Shown piece by piece: positions 7,545 through 14,483 of a stretch of 14,483 bases of DNA. The notes under the pieces are model-generated. The model made no database searches and was not told where the DNA came from. It was given only the letters and a program-made list of their open reading frames with translations. The position numbers and the translations under genes are program-made. Source of the DNA: Saprospirales bacterium (GTDB lineage Bacteria > Bacteroidota > Bacteroidia > Chitinophagales > Saprospiraceae); assembly GCA_003448025.1 (NCBI GenBank), contig DLXL01000411.1, positions 12,518 to 27,000 on the forward strand, given 5' to 3'. Each line of letters starts with the position of its first letter. Positions within the stretch are counted from its first letter, which is position 1.

Positions 7545-7575
7545 TTTTATTTAATTGATAATCAATTAAATAAAA
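7545..7575. promoter_or_regulatory. Perfect 31-bp palindrome, candidate operator
   Basis: TTTTATTTAATTGAT (7545-7559) is the exact reverse complement of ATCAATTAAATAAAA (7561-7575), with a single central base. Its centre reads TTGAT-A-ATCAA. These half-sites resemble the FNR half-site, but the 1-nt spacing differs from the usual 4. It lies about 75-105 bp upstream of each predicted -7 element, a suitable place for a regulator acting on both genes. Confidence 0.55.
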
Positions 7576-7594
7576 CATCTATTAGTACAAAATG

Positions 7595-7612
7595 ATATGG
7601 AAAAACCCATAT
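7595..7612. promoter_or_regulatory. ATATGG-N6-CCATAT inverted repeat
   Basis: Two perfect 6-bp arms with a 6-nt spacer lie between the 31-bp palindrome and the adhesin promoter. A 6-nt spacer is the arrangement of Crp-type sites, but the half-site is not the TGTGA consensus, so the link to the neighbouring regulator is inference. Confidence 0.3.
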
Positions 7613-7653
7613 GAAAACAAAGGAAAAACCACTTCTTTTTACCCTATTCCACT

Positions 7654-7661
7654 CACCTTTG
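7654..7661 (+). promoter_or_regulatory. Probable -7 element for the adhesin gene
   Basis: CACCTTTG matches TAnnTTTG at all fixed positions but the first. It is followed by TACT, so the string TTTGTACT (7658-7665) is shared with the regulator's promoter on the other strand. It would give a leader of about 65-70 nt before ATG 7736. No -33 TTG is seen. Confidence 0.35.
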
Positions 7662-7735
7662 TACTTTGAAAACGGCTTACGGCGGATTATCCTCTAGCTT
7701 TTATCCATCGTATTCACCCATATTCCGATTATCCC

Positions 7736-10700
7736 ATGAATGACCGTTTATTCTTACTATTGAGTAGTATCTGCATGCCCCTGTTGATGGTAGCGCAGAA
7801 TTGCCCCAACCCAATAACGCTCAATTCAATATTGGTAACCAATACTTCCTGTGGGGCATCTACTGGAACCGTGATCGTTACTCCTAACGGAAACATCGGA
7901 GCGTTTTCTTATACCTGGACCCCCAACGTGGCCAGTTCCAATGTGGCGCTTAATCTCGGAGCCGGTTCTTATAATCTCCGGATTACCCGAAATAATAACC
8001 CCAACTGCACGCTGGATACCCTCATTGTGGTCAACAACAGCAATGGCCCGCAAGTAACCCCCACGATCCAGCCTGCCCAGTGCCTGGCTAATAACGGCGC
8101 CATCAGCCTGACGCCCAACAATCTATGGTACAACTGGAGCAATGGCGGTTCCGGCCCCTCCATCTCCGGCCTGCAAAGCAAAAACTACTACGTTACCGTT
8201 ACGAATCCTGCCAATGGATGTTTCTCCATTTTTAAATACTTTGTACCCCGTGATCTGAATGCGCTCACGGTCAATGCTCAGGTGCAAAACCAGTCTAAAT
8301 GCGGCAAAAACAACGGTCGGGCCCTGGTTACTGTTTCCGGAGGTTCCGGACAATATACCTATTCCCCCGGGCCAGGCCCGCAATACAATAACCTTCCACC
8401 GGGCAATCATACGGTGCAGGTTCTGGATCTCGTAAGCGGTTGTACCGGCGCTGTTACCTTCAACATTCAGGATTTACCGGTGAGTGGTTCGGTAAGCATT
8501 ACACCAAACCCCAGTAAATGTGCCGGCCAGGCAGATGGCTTTGTAGCGTTTGATGTAATACCGGGAGCCAACTTTACCATGCCATTTGTATTTACACTAA
8601 AAGATATAAACGGCATTGATTACTCCCCCGGAAACTTGCCAGGCGGACAATATTTTCTTCAAATATTTGATACCGATGGATGCGCACTGCCGGCTCAGTC
8701 GTTCACTATTCAGTCGCCTCCCGCGTTCACTCCACAGGTGTTTGTTGGTCCTGAAACTTGTCTGGAGAAAGGACAAATTCAGCTCCAGCTTTCCGGAGGA
8801 AATGGCGCGCCTTACCTCATCAACTGGACAGATCTTCCAGGCGAAGAAAACCCGGAAGACCGCTTGAACCTGTCCGCGGGAATTTATTCGGCAATGGTGT
8901 ACGACTCCTTGTTTTGTGCCTACCCCCTGACCAATATTCAGGTAGCCGCACAGTGCAACCGGGCCAAACAGGTACACATGGTTTTGCCTGTGAACAGTTC
9001 AGATTCCTATTGCATTTCCACCCCTGCAGGAACACAACAGGGCTCCACGGTGTACAGTCTGGATGCCGGAGGTAACGTGGGTAATTCATCTTACGGCAAC
9101 TGGAATCTGAATGCCAATGGTTGCCTGAATTATCAGGCCGGCGCGCAGGCCGGCTTTGCCGTAGATACCATTTGTGTATTGCGCACAAATGCTTCTCTGG
9201 GTTTAAAAGATACCGTATGTGTGGTGGTGAGTATCACGCAACAGGCCATCAGTAAGCAGGCTGTATTTTTTTCGGTACAGGTATCGGAATCGGCCAGTGC
9301 TTGTGGCGCCATTCCACCAGGCTTTACCAATAAACATACTGTTCAATTGGGCAGGCCAGGTCTGAGTGGCGCCAGCGATGTTTTTGGCGATTACCAGATC
9401 GATCCCCTCAGCGCCTGTTTGTCGTTTTTTGCCAATCAATACACCGGAAATAATGTAGATGAAATCCGGGTTGGAGTAATAGACACGCTAAACAACCGAT
9501 GTCATCAGATTACCTACTATCCCTCTATTCTTCCCAAATTTGATTGCAACAATACGCTGATTCCCAATCCGGATACGCTGTTCCTGAGCAGCAATGATTG
9601 TGCTATTCCGGCACTTACCTGCGTGCCCATTCCACTGGATAAAATGGTGGATTACAACGTTATTGATAATGGCTCGCTCTATACCGGCGGTCTGGCAGGT
9701 TGCAACGAAGGAATTGCCTATCGGTACGACTTTTCCAGTTTGCCCGCCGGAGGAGGGCCCTATATCCTGCAGGGCTGGCTTATTAACGGACAATCCTATA
9801 ATGGAAATTTCCTGAATTTTAACGGCCTTTTGAACCTGATGAATCAGATTGACCCACCACCAAATGGTTGGATAGCACAGGGCGCCGGGTTCATCAGAGG
9901 CGGAGAACCCGGAGGAAACTATGGTCAGATCACCATTCGTTCAGCCAATGGCACCACACAAATTTACCAGCCGTTGCAGGTTACCCTTTTTCTTGGAACA
10001 GAGCTCAGATTTACTCCCGGACCACACGAAGTAATCTTTAGAAATGTACAAACAGCCTGTGCAGATACGCTGCTGCTATCGGTGAGTTGCCTGGATTGTC
10101 CGCCCATACATAGTTATCCCATGAATAGTCAGGGCATCGTACAATGGTCTGTCGGTAATTGTGCGCTGGACACCTTGTTTTGCACCAATGCTCTAAATGC
10201 AGAATTGGGACAATATCAGGTTTCGGATAATGGACTTCCCTTTTTCAACTTTTCACTTTGCGGCAATTTTGTTGGACTCCTGCTGGATACCGGTTTTCAT
10301 CAGGTACATCTGGTCAATACAGTCAATACCTGCGTGTGGGATGTGTTGGTGGAAGTTCAATGTAAAAATCTGCTCGATGAACAGTTTATTCCGGTAACAG
10401 TGCCTCTGGGAGAAACGGCCGTTGTTTGCCTCGACACCTCTTTAGTTCCCGGCCACATTACAGGAATTGCCAACCTCTGCGAGGTAGAAGGCGCTGATAT
10501 TATTGGGTATGCTTTCGAAATACCGGAATGGTGTGTGCAGGTTACCGGTCAGAATATTGGCATGGATACCCTTTGTATACAACTTTGCAATGCCGGCGAC
10601 GAGTGTGCCAATTACTATCTGCAAATACAGGTAGTCTCCACTGGCGTGAGCGACTCATTGATTGTATTTCAGGGATTTTCACCCAATGGCGATGGCCGGA

Positions 10701-10924
10701 ACGATACCTGGATTATTCCCGGTATAGAAAAATATCCCAACAATACGGTTCAGGTATTCAACCGTTGGGGAAGCCTCGTATTTGAGCAAAAGGGATACAG
10801 CAACAACAACCCATGGGACGGCCAATGGAACGGAAAAGCACTCCCTGACGGCACCTATTTTTACCTCATTGAATTGGGCAACAATGGTGAAAGGCTGAGC
10901 GGTTGGGTGGTGATACAGCGGTAG
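7736..10924 (+). CDS. SprB-like repeat adhesin with gliding-motility-associated C-terminal domain
   Basis: This 1062-residue protein is predicted to be exported and displayed on the surface by T9SS. The signal peptide is 1-20 (A20|Q21). Residues about 27-405 hold roughly five SprB-type repeats of 70-80 residues. Each has a Cys near its start, a SGGSGQYTYSP-like or NWSNGGSG-like turn, and an LPPGNHTVQVLD-like strand leading to a second Cys. The middle (about 405-890) is Cys-rich beta-sandwich sequence of no clear family. Residues about 890-968 look Ig-like, with paired Cys (LCIQLCNAGDEC). The last 85 residues are the CHU_C domain (type B T9SS signal): FQGFSPNGDGRNDTW, then VQVFNRWGSLVFE, WDGQWNG and LPDGTYFYLIEL. 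SprB itself is a gliding adhesin of several thousand residues, so this shorter protein need not be a motility factor. It is divergent from the Crp/Fnr-family gene and is followed by a terminator. Confidence 0.92.
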   Translation: MNDRLFLLLSSICMPLLMVAQNCPNPITLNSILVTNTSCGASTGTVIVTPNGNIGAFSYTWTPNVASSNVALNLGAGSYNLRITRNNNPNCTLDTLIVVNNSNGPQVTPTIQPAQCLANNGAISLTPNNLWYNWSNGGSGPSISGLQSKNYYVTVTNPANGCFSIFKYFVPRDLNALTVNAQVQNQSKCGKNNGRALVTVSGGSGQYTYSPGPGPQYNNLPPGNHTVQVLDLVSGCTGAVTFNIQDLPVSGSVSITPNPSKCAGQADGFVAFDVIPGANFTMPFVFTLKDINGIDYSPGNLPGGQYFLQIFDTDGCALPAQSFTIQSPPAFTPQVFVGPETCLEKGQIQLQLSGGNGAPYLINWTDLPGEENPEDRLNLSAGIYSAMVYDSLFCAYPLTNIQVAAQCNRAKQVHMVLPVNSSDSYCISTPAGTQQGSTVYSLDAGGNVGNSSYGNWNLNANGCLNYQAGAQAGFAVDTICVLRTNASLGLKDTVCVVVSITQQAISKQAVFFSVQVSESASACGAIPPGFTNKHTVQLGRPGLSGASDVFGDYQIDPLSACLSFFANQYTGNNVDEIRVGVIDTLNNRCHQITYYPSILPKFDCNNTLIPNPDTLFLSSNDCAIPALTCVPIPLDKMVDYNVIDNGSLYTGGLAGCNEGIAYRYDFSSLPAGGGPYILQGWLINGQSYNGNFLNFNGLLNLMNQIDPPPNGWIAQGAGFIRGGEPGGNYGQITIRSANGTTQIYQPLQVTLFLGTELRFTPGPHEVIFRNVQTACADTLLLSVSCLDCPPIHSYPMNSQGIVQWSVGNCALDTLFCTNALNAELGQYQVSDNGLPFFNFSLCGNFVGLLLDTGFHQVHLVNTVNTCVWDVLVEVQCKNLLDEQFIPVTVPLGETAVVCLDTSLVPGHITGIANLCEVEGADIIGYAFEIPEWCVQVTGQNIGMDTLCIQLCNAGDECANYYLQIQVVSTGVSDSLIVFQGFSPNGDGRNDTWIIPGIEKYPNNTVQVFNRWGSLVFEQKGYSNNNPWDGQWNGKALPDGTYFYLIELGNNGERLSGWVVIQR

Positions 10925-10962
10925 ACGGTGAACGATGGACGGCCTGAAAGAAAAATATTCAG

Positions 10963-10991
10963 AAAATCGATGGCCGATATGCATCGATTTT
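10963..10991 (+). terminator. Rho-independent terminator of the adhesin gene
   Basis: AAAATCGATG (10963-10972) pairs perfectly with CATCGATTTT (10982-10991), leaving a 9-nt loop. The second arm ends in TTTT and another T-run follows (10997-11002). It lies about 40 nt past the adhesin stop. The stem has only three to four GC pairs, so termination strength is uncertain. Confidence 0.6.
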
Positions 10992-11098
10992 ATCATGTTT
11001 TTACTGCATTTACAAAGGGTCAAGTCATATTCAACTGTTAAAGTTGCCTAAATTAGTCAAACCCTCAGAATTAACAATTCACCATTGGTAGTCAATTA

Positions 11099-11106
11099 TA
11101 TCTTTA
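11099..11106 (+). promoter_or_regulatory. Possible -7 element for the metalloprotease gene
   Basis: TATCTTTA matches TAnnTTTG except for the last base and lies 50 nt before the ATG at 11156. The nearest upstream TTG (11085-11087) is too close for a standard -33 element. Weak support only. Confidence 0.3.
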
Positions 11107-11155
11107 CGACTTCTACAAAAAAATAGCGCATTTTTAACCAATCTATTATAACATT

Positions 11156-11221
11156 ATGATTATCTTACAAAGATTTTCACGCATCACGCATCACGCTTTC
11201 AGCTTTCTTAATCCTGCTTAG
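11156..11221 (+). other. Out-of-frame signal-peptide start of the M43 metalloprotease
   Basis: ATG 11156 opens a 21-codon frame (MIILQRFSRITHH...) that ends at TAG 11219-11221. Its first 11 codons are the natural N terminus of the metalloprotease. A 7-bp duplication at 11177-11196 then shifts the frame by one base. With one 7-bp unit removed, translation continues as RITLSAFLILLSIGITKAQ, a classical signal peptide with a cut at A26|Q27, and enters the metalloprotease frame. The restored protein would have 785 residues. Confidence 0.75.
11177..11196. repeat. 7-bp tandem repeat (TCACGCA, 2.9 copies) causing a frameshift
   Basis: Period-7 identity holds over 20 bp: TCACGCA (11177-11183), TCACGCA (11184-11190), TCACGC (11191-11196). 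Seven is not a multiple of three, so gain or loss of one unit switches the reading frame of the signal peptide of the M43 gene. Confidence 0.85.
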
Positions 11222-11282
11222 TATAGGTATAACAAAAGCGCAAAGTTTTGAATGTGGAACGCCTGACATCCCCCTTGCCCAA

Positions 11283-13520
11283 ATGGAGCAGATTCTGGCA
11301 AACCTCAATCCGCAGGTAAGTGGTTCCGGTTCTTCGCCCATTCGAATTCCGGTGTACTATTTTTTGCTCAGGCAAACTAATGGCTCCTCCATCCATGACA
11401 ATTATGATATTGAGCAAAGCATCAACACCGTAAATAACCATTTTGATGGGCTCTTTGAATTTTATGTCTGTGGTCAGGCACAAATTGACAACGACCAGTT
11501 CCATGTGATGAATTTGAATGCATCCTCCTCGGATGTTCTTGATTTGCACCAAATTGTGAATCTCAATTTTCCAGTCGCCCAGGAATGTGTCAAAGTGTTT
11601 TTTTGTGATGGCATTGAATGGGGCGGCGGATTCCCCGGTGGTTATGCGCACGAAAGATTTAACTACGGTGTAAATGGCGCTGTATATTTAATGGATGAGC
11701 GGATAGCAACCTTATCTCACGAGCTTGGTCACTATTTCGGATTGCCACATACCTTTCAGGATCCACCAACCCAATATGTGCATGATTTTGCTCATCCGAT
11801 TTTTATCAATGGTGTAAAATACACCTGCAAACAAACTGGCGATGGATTTTGTGATACTCCGGCCGATTTAGAAGATTTTTGTTCAGCAAATAACGCGGCT
11901 TGCATTGCAACATGTACCGTGGCAGACCCATTAGGGATAACATATTCTCCAGATGCAACGAACCTGATGAGTTATTACACGGAATGTGCCCACAGATTTT
12001 CATTGGAACAGCAGGAGCGAATGAGAACCATTTATAATTTACATCCCGATTATGAGGAATTAAGAATCATCAATCCAGCATGCGCGCTCAAAACTGGTCA
12101 TATTGAACAATCCTGTGTTAAACAAGGAGAGTCTTTTCCGGAGCCATTTGAGGAGTTGGATGTGAAAATACGTCAACAACCTCTTCCCATTTGTAATTCC
12201 ATAACCAACGCAGGAGGGCGCTATCAATTTAATCCTTGCAATTGGGCTGATGGGAAAAGAGATATCATGCCTGATTTGGAATTTAGTGATCCACTCAATG
12301 GGGTAACTACCTATGATGTAGTAGTTATTCAAAAGCATATTCTAATTTTAGAGCCATTTACAAGTCCATTCCAGTATATTGCTGCTGATGCAAACAATAC
12401 TGGTAGTATTACCCCACAAGACATTATTGAAATAAGAAGGCTAATTCTTGGCATTGTTCCGAATTTCCCACTGAATAGCAGCTGGAGATATATACCTAAA
12501 CTTTACCTGGGAAACCCTGCGTTTTATAGTCAATTTGATGATGGGAACCCGTTTGATGCGCAAGCAATAGATCCATTCATTGGTACATTGAGATCGTATA
12601 ATTGTCCGAACCCTCAGACCCCACTTCCAAATAATTGCACCTGGTTGGATCATGTTTCTGTTTCAACTAATCATCCCTTGGCACAACTGGAAAATACCTG
12701 GTCCTTCGTTGGCGTAAAAGTAGGAGATGTGAATTGTAATGCAAAAAGCGATGGAAACCTTGTAGAAGACGACCCCGATGAAACGTTTTTTACTACCTTA
12801 ACCGGGCTGCCTATTGCTATCAACACCGGCGAGTTCAAAAAGATACAGGTCATAGCAGAAAGTGAGCAGGAGGTAATTGCCTGGCAGATGGGCGCTTCAT
12901 TTGCAGCTGACAGCCTTGAATTTCTCTCCTTTTTACCAGGGAATGTAGCCACTACCTTTGACCTCGACAACTTTCACCATGTAGATGGAAGTGGCTCGGA
13001 ATCTGGCGCAAGTAAAATTAATGCACTTTGGTTTGCTACGGATGGAAATGAACAGCAGATCAACAACAAAATACTGTTTGAATTCGTAGTGCAAGCCAAT
13101 GCCCCCATTCCGGCGCTAGAATCTTTTTTAGACCTGAATGCAGCAGGTGTAACCCCTTTTAAGTTTTTTAACGATGCAGGTGAAAATGTGCCTGTAACGC
13201 TTAAGCTGAATGCCTTGAATTTTGCAGGCGGAAGAGACGCCTTGAAAATGGAGGAAGTAAACCCGTTGTCAAAGGTTTCAGTGGCCCCGGTTCCGTTTGA
13301 GGATGCCTTTGCTATCAATTTTTCCTTAGCGAGTGATGCCAATGTAGGCTTGCTATTGTACCATGCTGATGGTCGTTTGGTATCGTCAGCCCACCATTGG
13401 TTTACCAAGGGGATGCAAGAAATGGTGATAGATGGATTGGCAAATGCCCCGTCCGGCGTTTACTACTATTCACTTACCTCAGAAGGGTTTATTCACCACG
13501 GGGTTATTTCCAAAAAATAA
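11283..13520 (+). CDS. M43 (pappalysin-like) metalloprotease with dockerin-, cohesin-like and T9SS domains
   Basis: The first in-frame ATG is at 11283 (745 residues), but the frame is open from 11160 and the natural start is probably ATG 11156, now out of frame. Residues here count from 11283. The M43 catalytic domain is about 20-260: zinc motif HELGHYFGLPH (146-156) with catalytic E147, and the Met-turn NLMSYY (M229). Its Cys residues (CDTP and nearby) fit this family. Residues about 335-395 are dockerin-like: TYDVVVIQKHIL, then the EF-hand-like loop DANNTGSITPQD before IIEIRRLILG. Residues about 505-640 look like a cohesin-type beta-sandwich (inferred). Residues about 660-745 are a T9SS C-terminal domain (VAPVPFEDAFAINF, then PSGVYYYSLTSEG). 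It probably cleaves extracellular proteins. As sequenced, translation from 11283 would lack a signal peptide, so the product would not be secreted. A terminator-like hairpin follows the stop. Confidence 0.9.
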   Translation: MEQILANLNPQVSGSGSSPIRIPVYYFLLRQTNGSSIHDNYDIEQSINTVNNHFDGLFEFYVCGQAQIDNDQFHVMNLNASSSDVLDLHQIVNLNFPVAQECVKVFFCDGIEWGGGFPGGYAHERFNYGVNGAVYLMDERIATLSHELGHYFGLPHTFQDPPTQYVHDFAHPIFINGVKYTCKQTGDGFCDTPADLEDFCSANNAACIATCTVADPLGITYSPDATNLMSYYTECAHRFSLEQQERMRTIYNLHPDYEELRIINPACALKTGHIEQSCVKQGESFPEPFEELDVKIRQQPLPICNSITNAGGRYQFNPCNWADGKRDIMPDLEFSDPLNGVTTYDVVVIQKHILILEPFTSPFQYIAADANNTGSITPQDIIEIRRLILGIVPNFPLNSSWRYIPKLYLGNPAFYSQFDDGNPFDAQAIDPFIGTLRSYNCPNPQTPLPNNCTWLDHVSVSTNHPLAQLENTWSFVGVKVGDVNCNAKSDGNLVEDDPDETFFTTLTGLPIAINTGEFKKIQVIAESEQEVIAWQMGASFAADSLEFLSFLPGNVATTFDLDNFHHVDGSGSESGASKINALWFATDGNEQQINNKILFEFVVQANAPIPALESFLDLNAAGVTPFKFFNDAGENVPVTLKLNALNFAGGRDALKMEEVNPLSKVSVAPVPFEDAFAINFSLASDANVGLLLYHADGRLVSSAHHWFTKGMQEMVIDGLANAPSGVYYYSLTSEGFIHHGVISKK

Positions 13521-13538
13521 CTTCTTTATTTAACAACC

Positions 13539-13586
13539 TGGTCCGTTTACCAAATTTCAAAAGTTTAGTAAACGGACCATTTAATA
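13539..13586 (+). terminator. Strong hairpin after the metalloprotease gene
   Basis: TGGTCCGTTTAC (13539-13550) pairs perfectly with GTAAACGGACCA (13568-13579). After one mismatch, AAATTT (13552-13557) pairs with AAGTTT (13561-13566) using one G-T pair, leaving a 3-nt loop. TTTAATATTT follows. This fits a Rho-independent terminator 18 nt after the stop. It ends only about 17 nt before the next ATG, so it could also act as an attenuator or a translation-control hairpin for the beta-helix gene. Confidence 0.65.
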
Positions 13587-13596
13587 TTTCCAATCC

Positions 13597-14483
13597 ATGC
13601 GCCACATTTTACCCTCCATAGCCGCCTGCATTTTTTCCCTTTCCAATTTCCTATACGCCCAAAATATCTGGCATGTCAATGCCGCAAGTCAGGCTGTACA
13701 GCCGGATGGTACTTCCTGGCAAGAAGCGTTCCCCCGTTTGCAGGATGCCCTGCAAGTGGCTCAATATGGAGATCAAATCTGGGTAGCCGCAGGGGTATAC
13801 ACACCTACCCAAACAGCACAGCGGGATATTTCTTTTGTGATGAAAAACGGCGTTGCCTTGCTTGGCGGTTTTGTTGGCACAGAATCCGCTGCAGAGCAGC
13901 GCAATTCTGCACTGAACCTCACCAGACTGAGTGGGAATATCGGCGATGCGGCCATTGATACCGATAATTCGTTTCATGTACTCACCGGTACAGGATTGGA
14001 TGAACAAACTGTATTAGACGGGTTTATCATTTCTGATGGAAACTCCTCAGGCTCGGTAAATACAGAATCTGATCAATATGGTGCAGGTTTGTTTTTGCTG
14101 GGGGGCGCCGGGCTGCCAGATTCCCGGCCATTGATTACAAACTGTGTTTTTGAGCACAATAAAGCCGAGCAAGGCGGAGGCGGCCTTTTTGCCGGATATA
14201 TTAATCCATCTGACCCGTTTGGCCCGCAATACTTGGTTAATCCCAGACTGAAAAGTTGTACATATTTTCAGAATCGGGGAAATATTTACGGGGGCGGATT
14301 GATGAAAACAGGTCCTACTTCGCCTAATGACACCTTTTTACTCGAAAATTGCCGATTTACAGATAATTATGCCTTCGCCTCCCATGGTGGAGGCGTGCAT
14401 ATTGAAAAAACAGGCAATTCTACCATCGCGTTTGAGGACTGTATTTTTGAATACAACGAAACGCAGGGTGGAGATGGCGGAGG
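13597..14483 (+). CDS. Secreted beta-helix/Pmp-repeat surface protein, 3' end outside window
   Basis: An open frame starts at ATG 13597 and runs for 295 codons to the window edge without a stop, so the gene is partial. The signal peptide is residues 1-21 (A21|Q22). A segment at about 38-70 (DGTSWQEAFPRLQDALQVAQ, then GDQIWVAAGVYTPT) is the usual entry into secreted right-handed beta-helix proteins of Bacteroidota. From about residue 180, Pmp-type (polymorphic outer membrane protein) repeats appear, pairing a CxF..N motif with a Gly-rich turn: CVFEHN with GGGGLF, CTYFQN with GGGLM, CRFTDN with GGGVH, and CIFEYN with a final Gly-rich stretch. A T9SS domain would be expected beyond the window but cannot be seen. 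Its role is probably a surface or adhesive one. It lies on the same strand as the metalloprotease, 76 nt downstream and beyond a hairpin. Confidence 0.88.
   Translation, partial: MRHILPSIAACIFSLSNFLYAQNIWHVNAASQAVQPDGTSWQEAFPRLQDALQVAQYGDQIWVAAGVYTPTQTAQRDISFVMKNGVALLGGFVGTESAAEQRNSALNLTRLSGNIGDAAIDTDNSFHVLTGTGLDEQTVLDGFIISDGNSSGSVNTESDQYGAGLFLLGGAGLPDSRPLITNCVFEHNKAEQGGGGLFAGYINPSDPFGPQYLVNPRLKSCTYFQNRGNIYGGGLMKTGPTSPNDTFLLENCRFTDNYAFASHGGGVHIEKTGNSTIAFEDCIFEYNETQGGDGG

Larger units (their letters stand above)
7431..7735. promoter_or_regulatory. Divergent control region between regulator and adhesin
   Basis: This 305-bp gene-free stretch is AT-rich, especially 7521-7620. From left to right it holds the regulator's -7 element (7469-7476), a GACAAA-N8-TTTGTC inverted repeat (7501-7520), a perfect 31-bp palindrome (7545-7575), an ATATGG-N6-CCATAT inverted repeat (7595-7612), and a -7-like element for the adhesin (7654-7661). 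Several dyads between two divergent promoters, one serving a Crp/Fnr-type gene, suggest local regulation. I see no small coding region or RNA gene in it. Confidence 0.6.

Noticed and set aside
7555..7565. TTGAT-A-ATCAA as a canonical FNR box
   Set aside because: The FNR site has 4 nt between half-sites, and the neighbouring regulator lacks the Cys cluster of an oxygen-sensing FNR. It is kept only as part of a generic palindrome.
7736..10924. Naming the adhesin sprB
   Set aside because: It shares the repeat type and the C-terminal domain, but it is far shorter than SprB and lacks the sprB gene neighbourhood.

Overview
The window looks like chromosomal DNA from a Bacteroidota bacterium, most likely of the Saprospiria/Lewinella-like branch. 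Five large proteins have a Sec signal peptide with a predicted cut just before Gln. Four carry a visible C-terminal sorting domain of the type IX secretion system (T9SS); the fifth runs off the window. Several genes are preceded by the Bacteroidota -7 element (TAnnTTTG) and none has an obvious Shine-Dalgarno site. There is no tRNA, rRNA, CRISPR array, transposase or phage gene. The genus is not resolved.

Layout. (1) 21-4723, minus strand: a two-gene transcription unit, an M14 zinc carboxypeptidase followed 26 nt later by an FG-GAP/VCBS repeat protein; both are T9SS cargo. (2) 4889-5395, plus: a small acidic protein of unknown function, divergent from the carboxypeptidase. (3) 5364-5619: an element of two inverted arrays of 8-bp units around a core bounded by a perfect 13-bp inverted repeat. 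A third array of the same octamer lies at 1-30. (4) 5657-6625, plus: a CBS-pair/CorC_HlyC membrane protein with a strikingly short membrane part. (5) 6750-7430, minus: a Crp/Fnr-family regulator, convergent with the CorC gene. (6) 7431-7735: an AT-rich divergent control region with a perfect 31-bp palindrome. (7) 7736-10924, plus: a 1062-residue SprB-like adhesin ending in a gliding-motility-associated (CHU_C) domain. (8) 11156-13520, plus: an M43 (pappalysin-like) metalloprotease with dockerin-like, cohesin-like and T9SS domains, whose signal peptide is put out of frame by a 7-bp tandem duplication. (9) 13597 to the end, plus: a beta-helix/Pmp-repeat surface protein, cut by the window edge.

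Together the genes read as a cell-surface and secretome cluster: two secreted metallopeptidases of different families, a propeller-like repeat protein, a large adhesin and a beta-helix protein, with one global-type regulator divergent from the adhesin. Nothing links them into a single pathway. The two most notable signals are the 7-bp duplication, because removing one unit exactly restores a textbook signal peptide, and the octamer-array element, which also provides the 3' ends of two unrelated coding regions. Every functional call rests on reading motifs by eye; no search was run.
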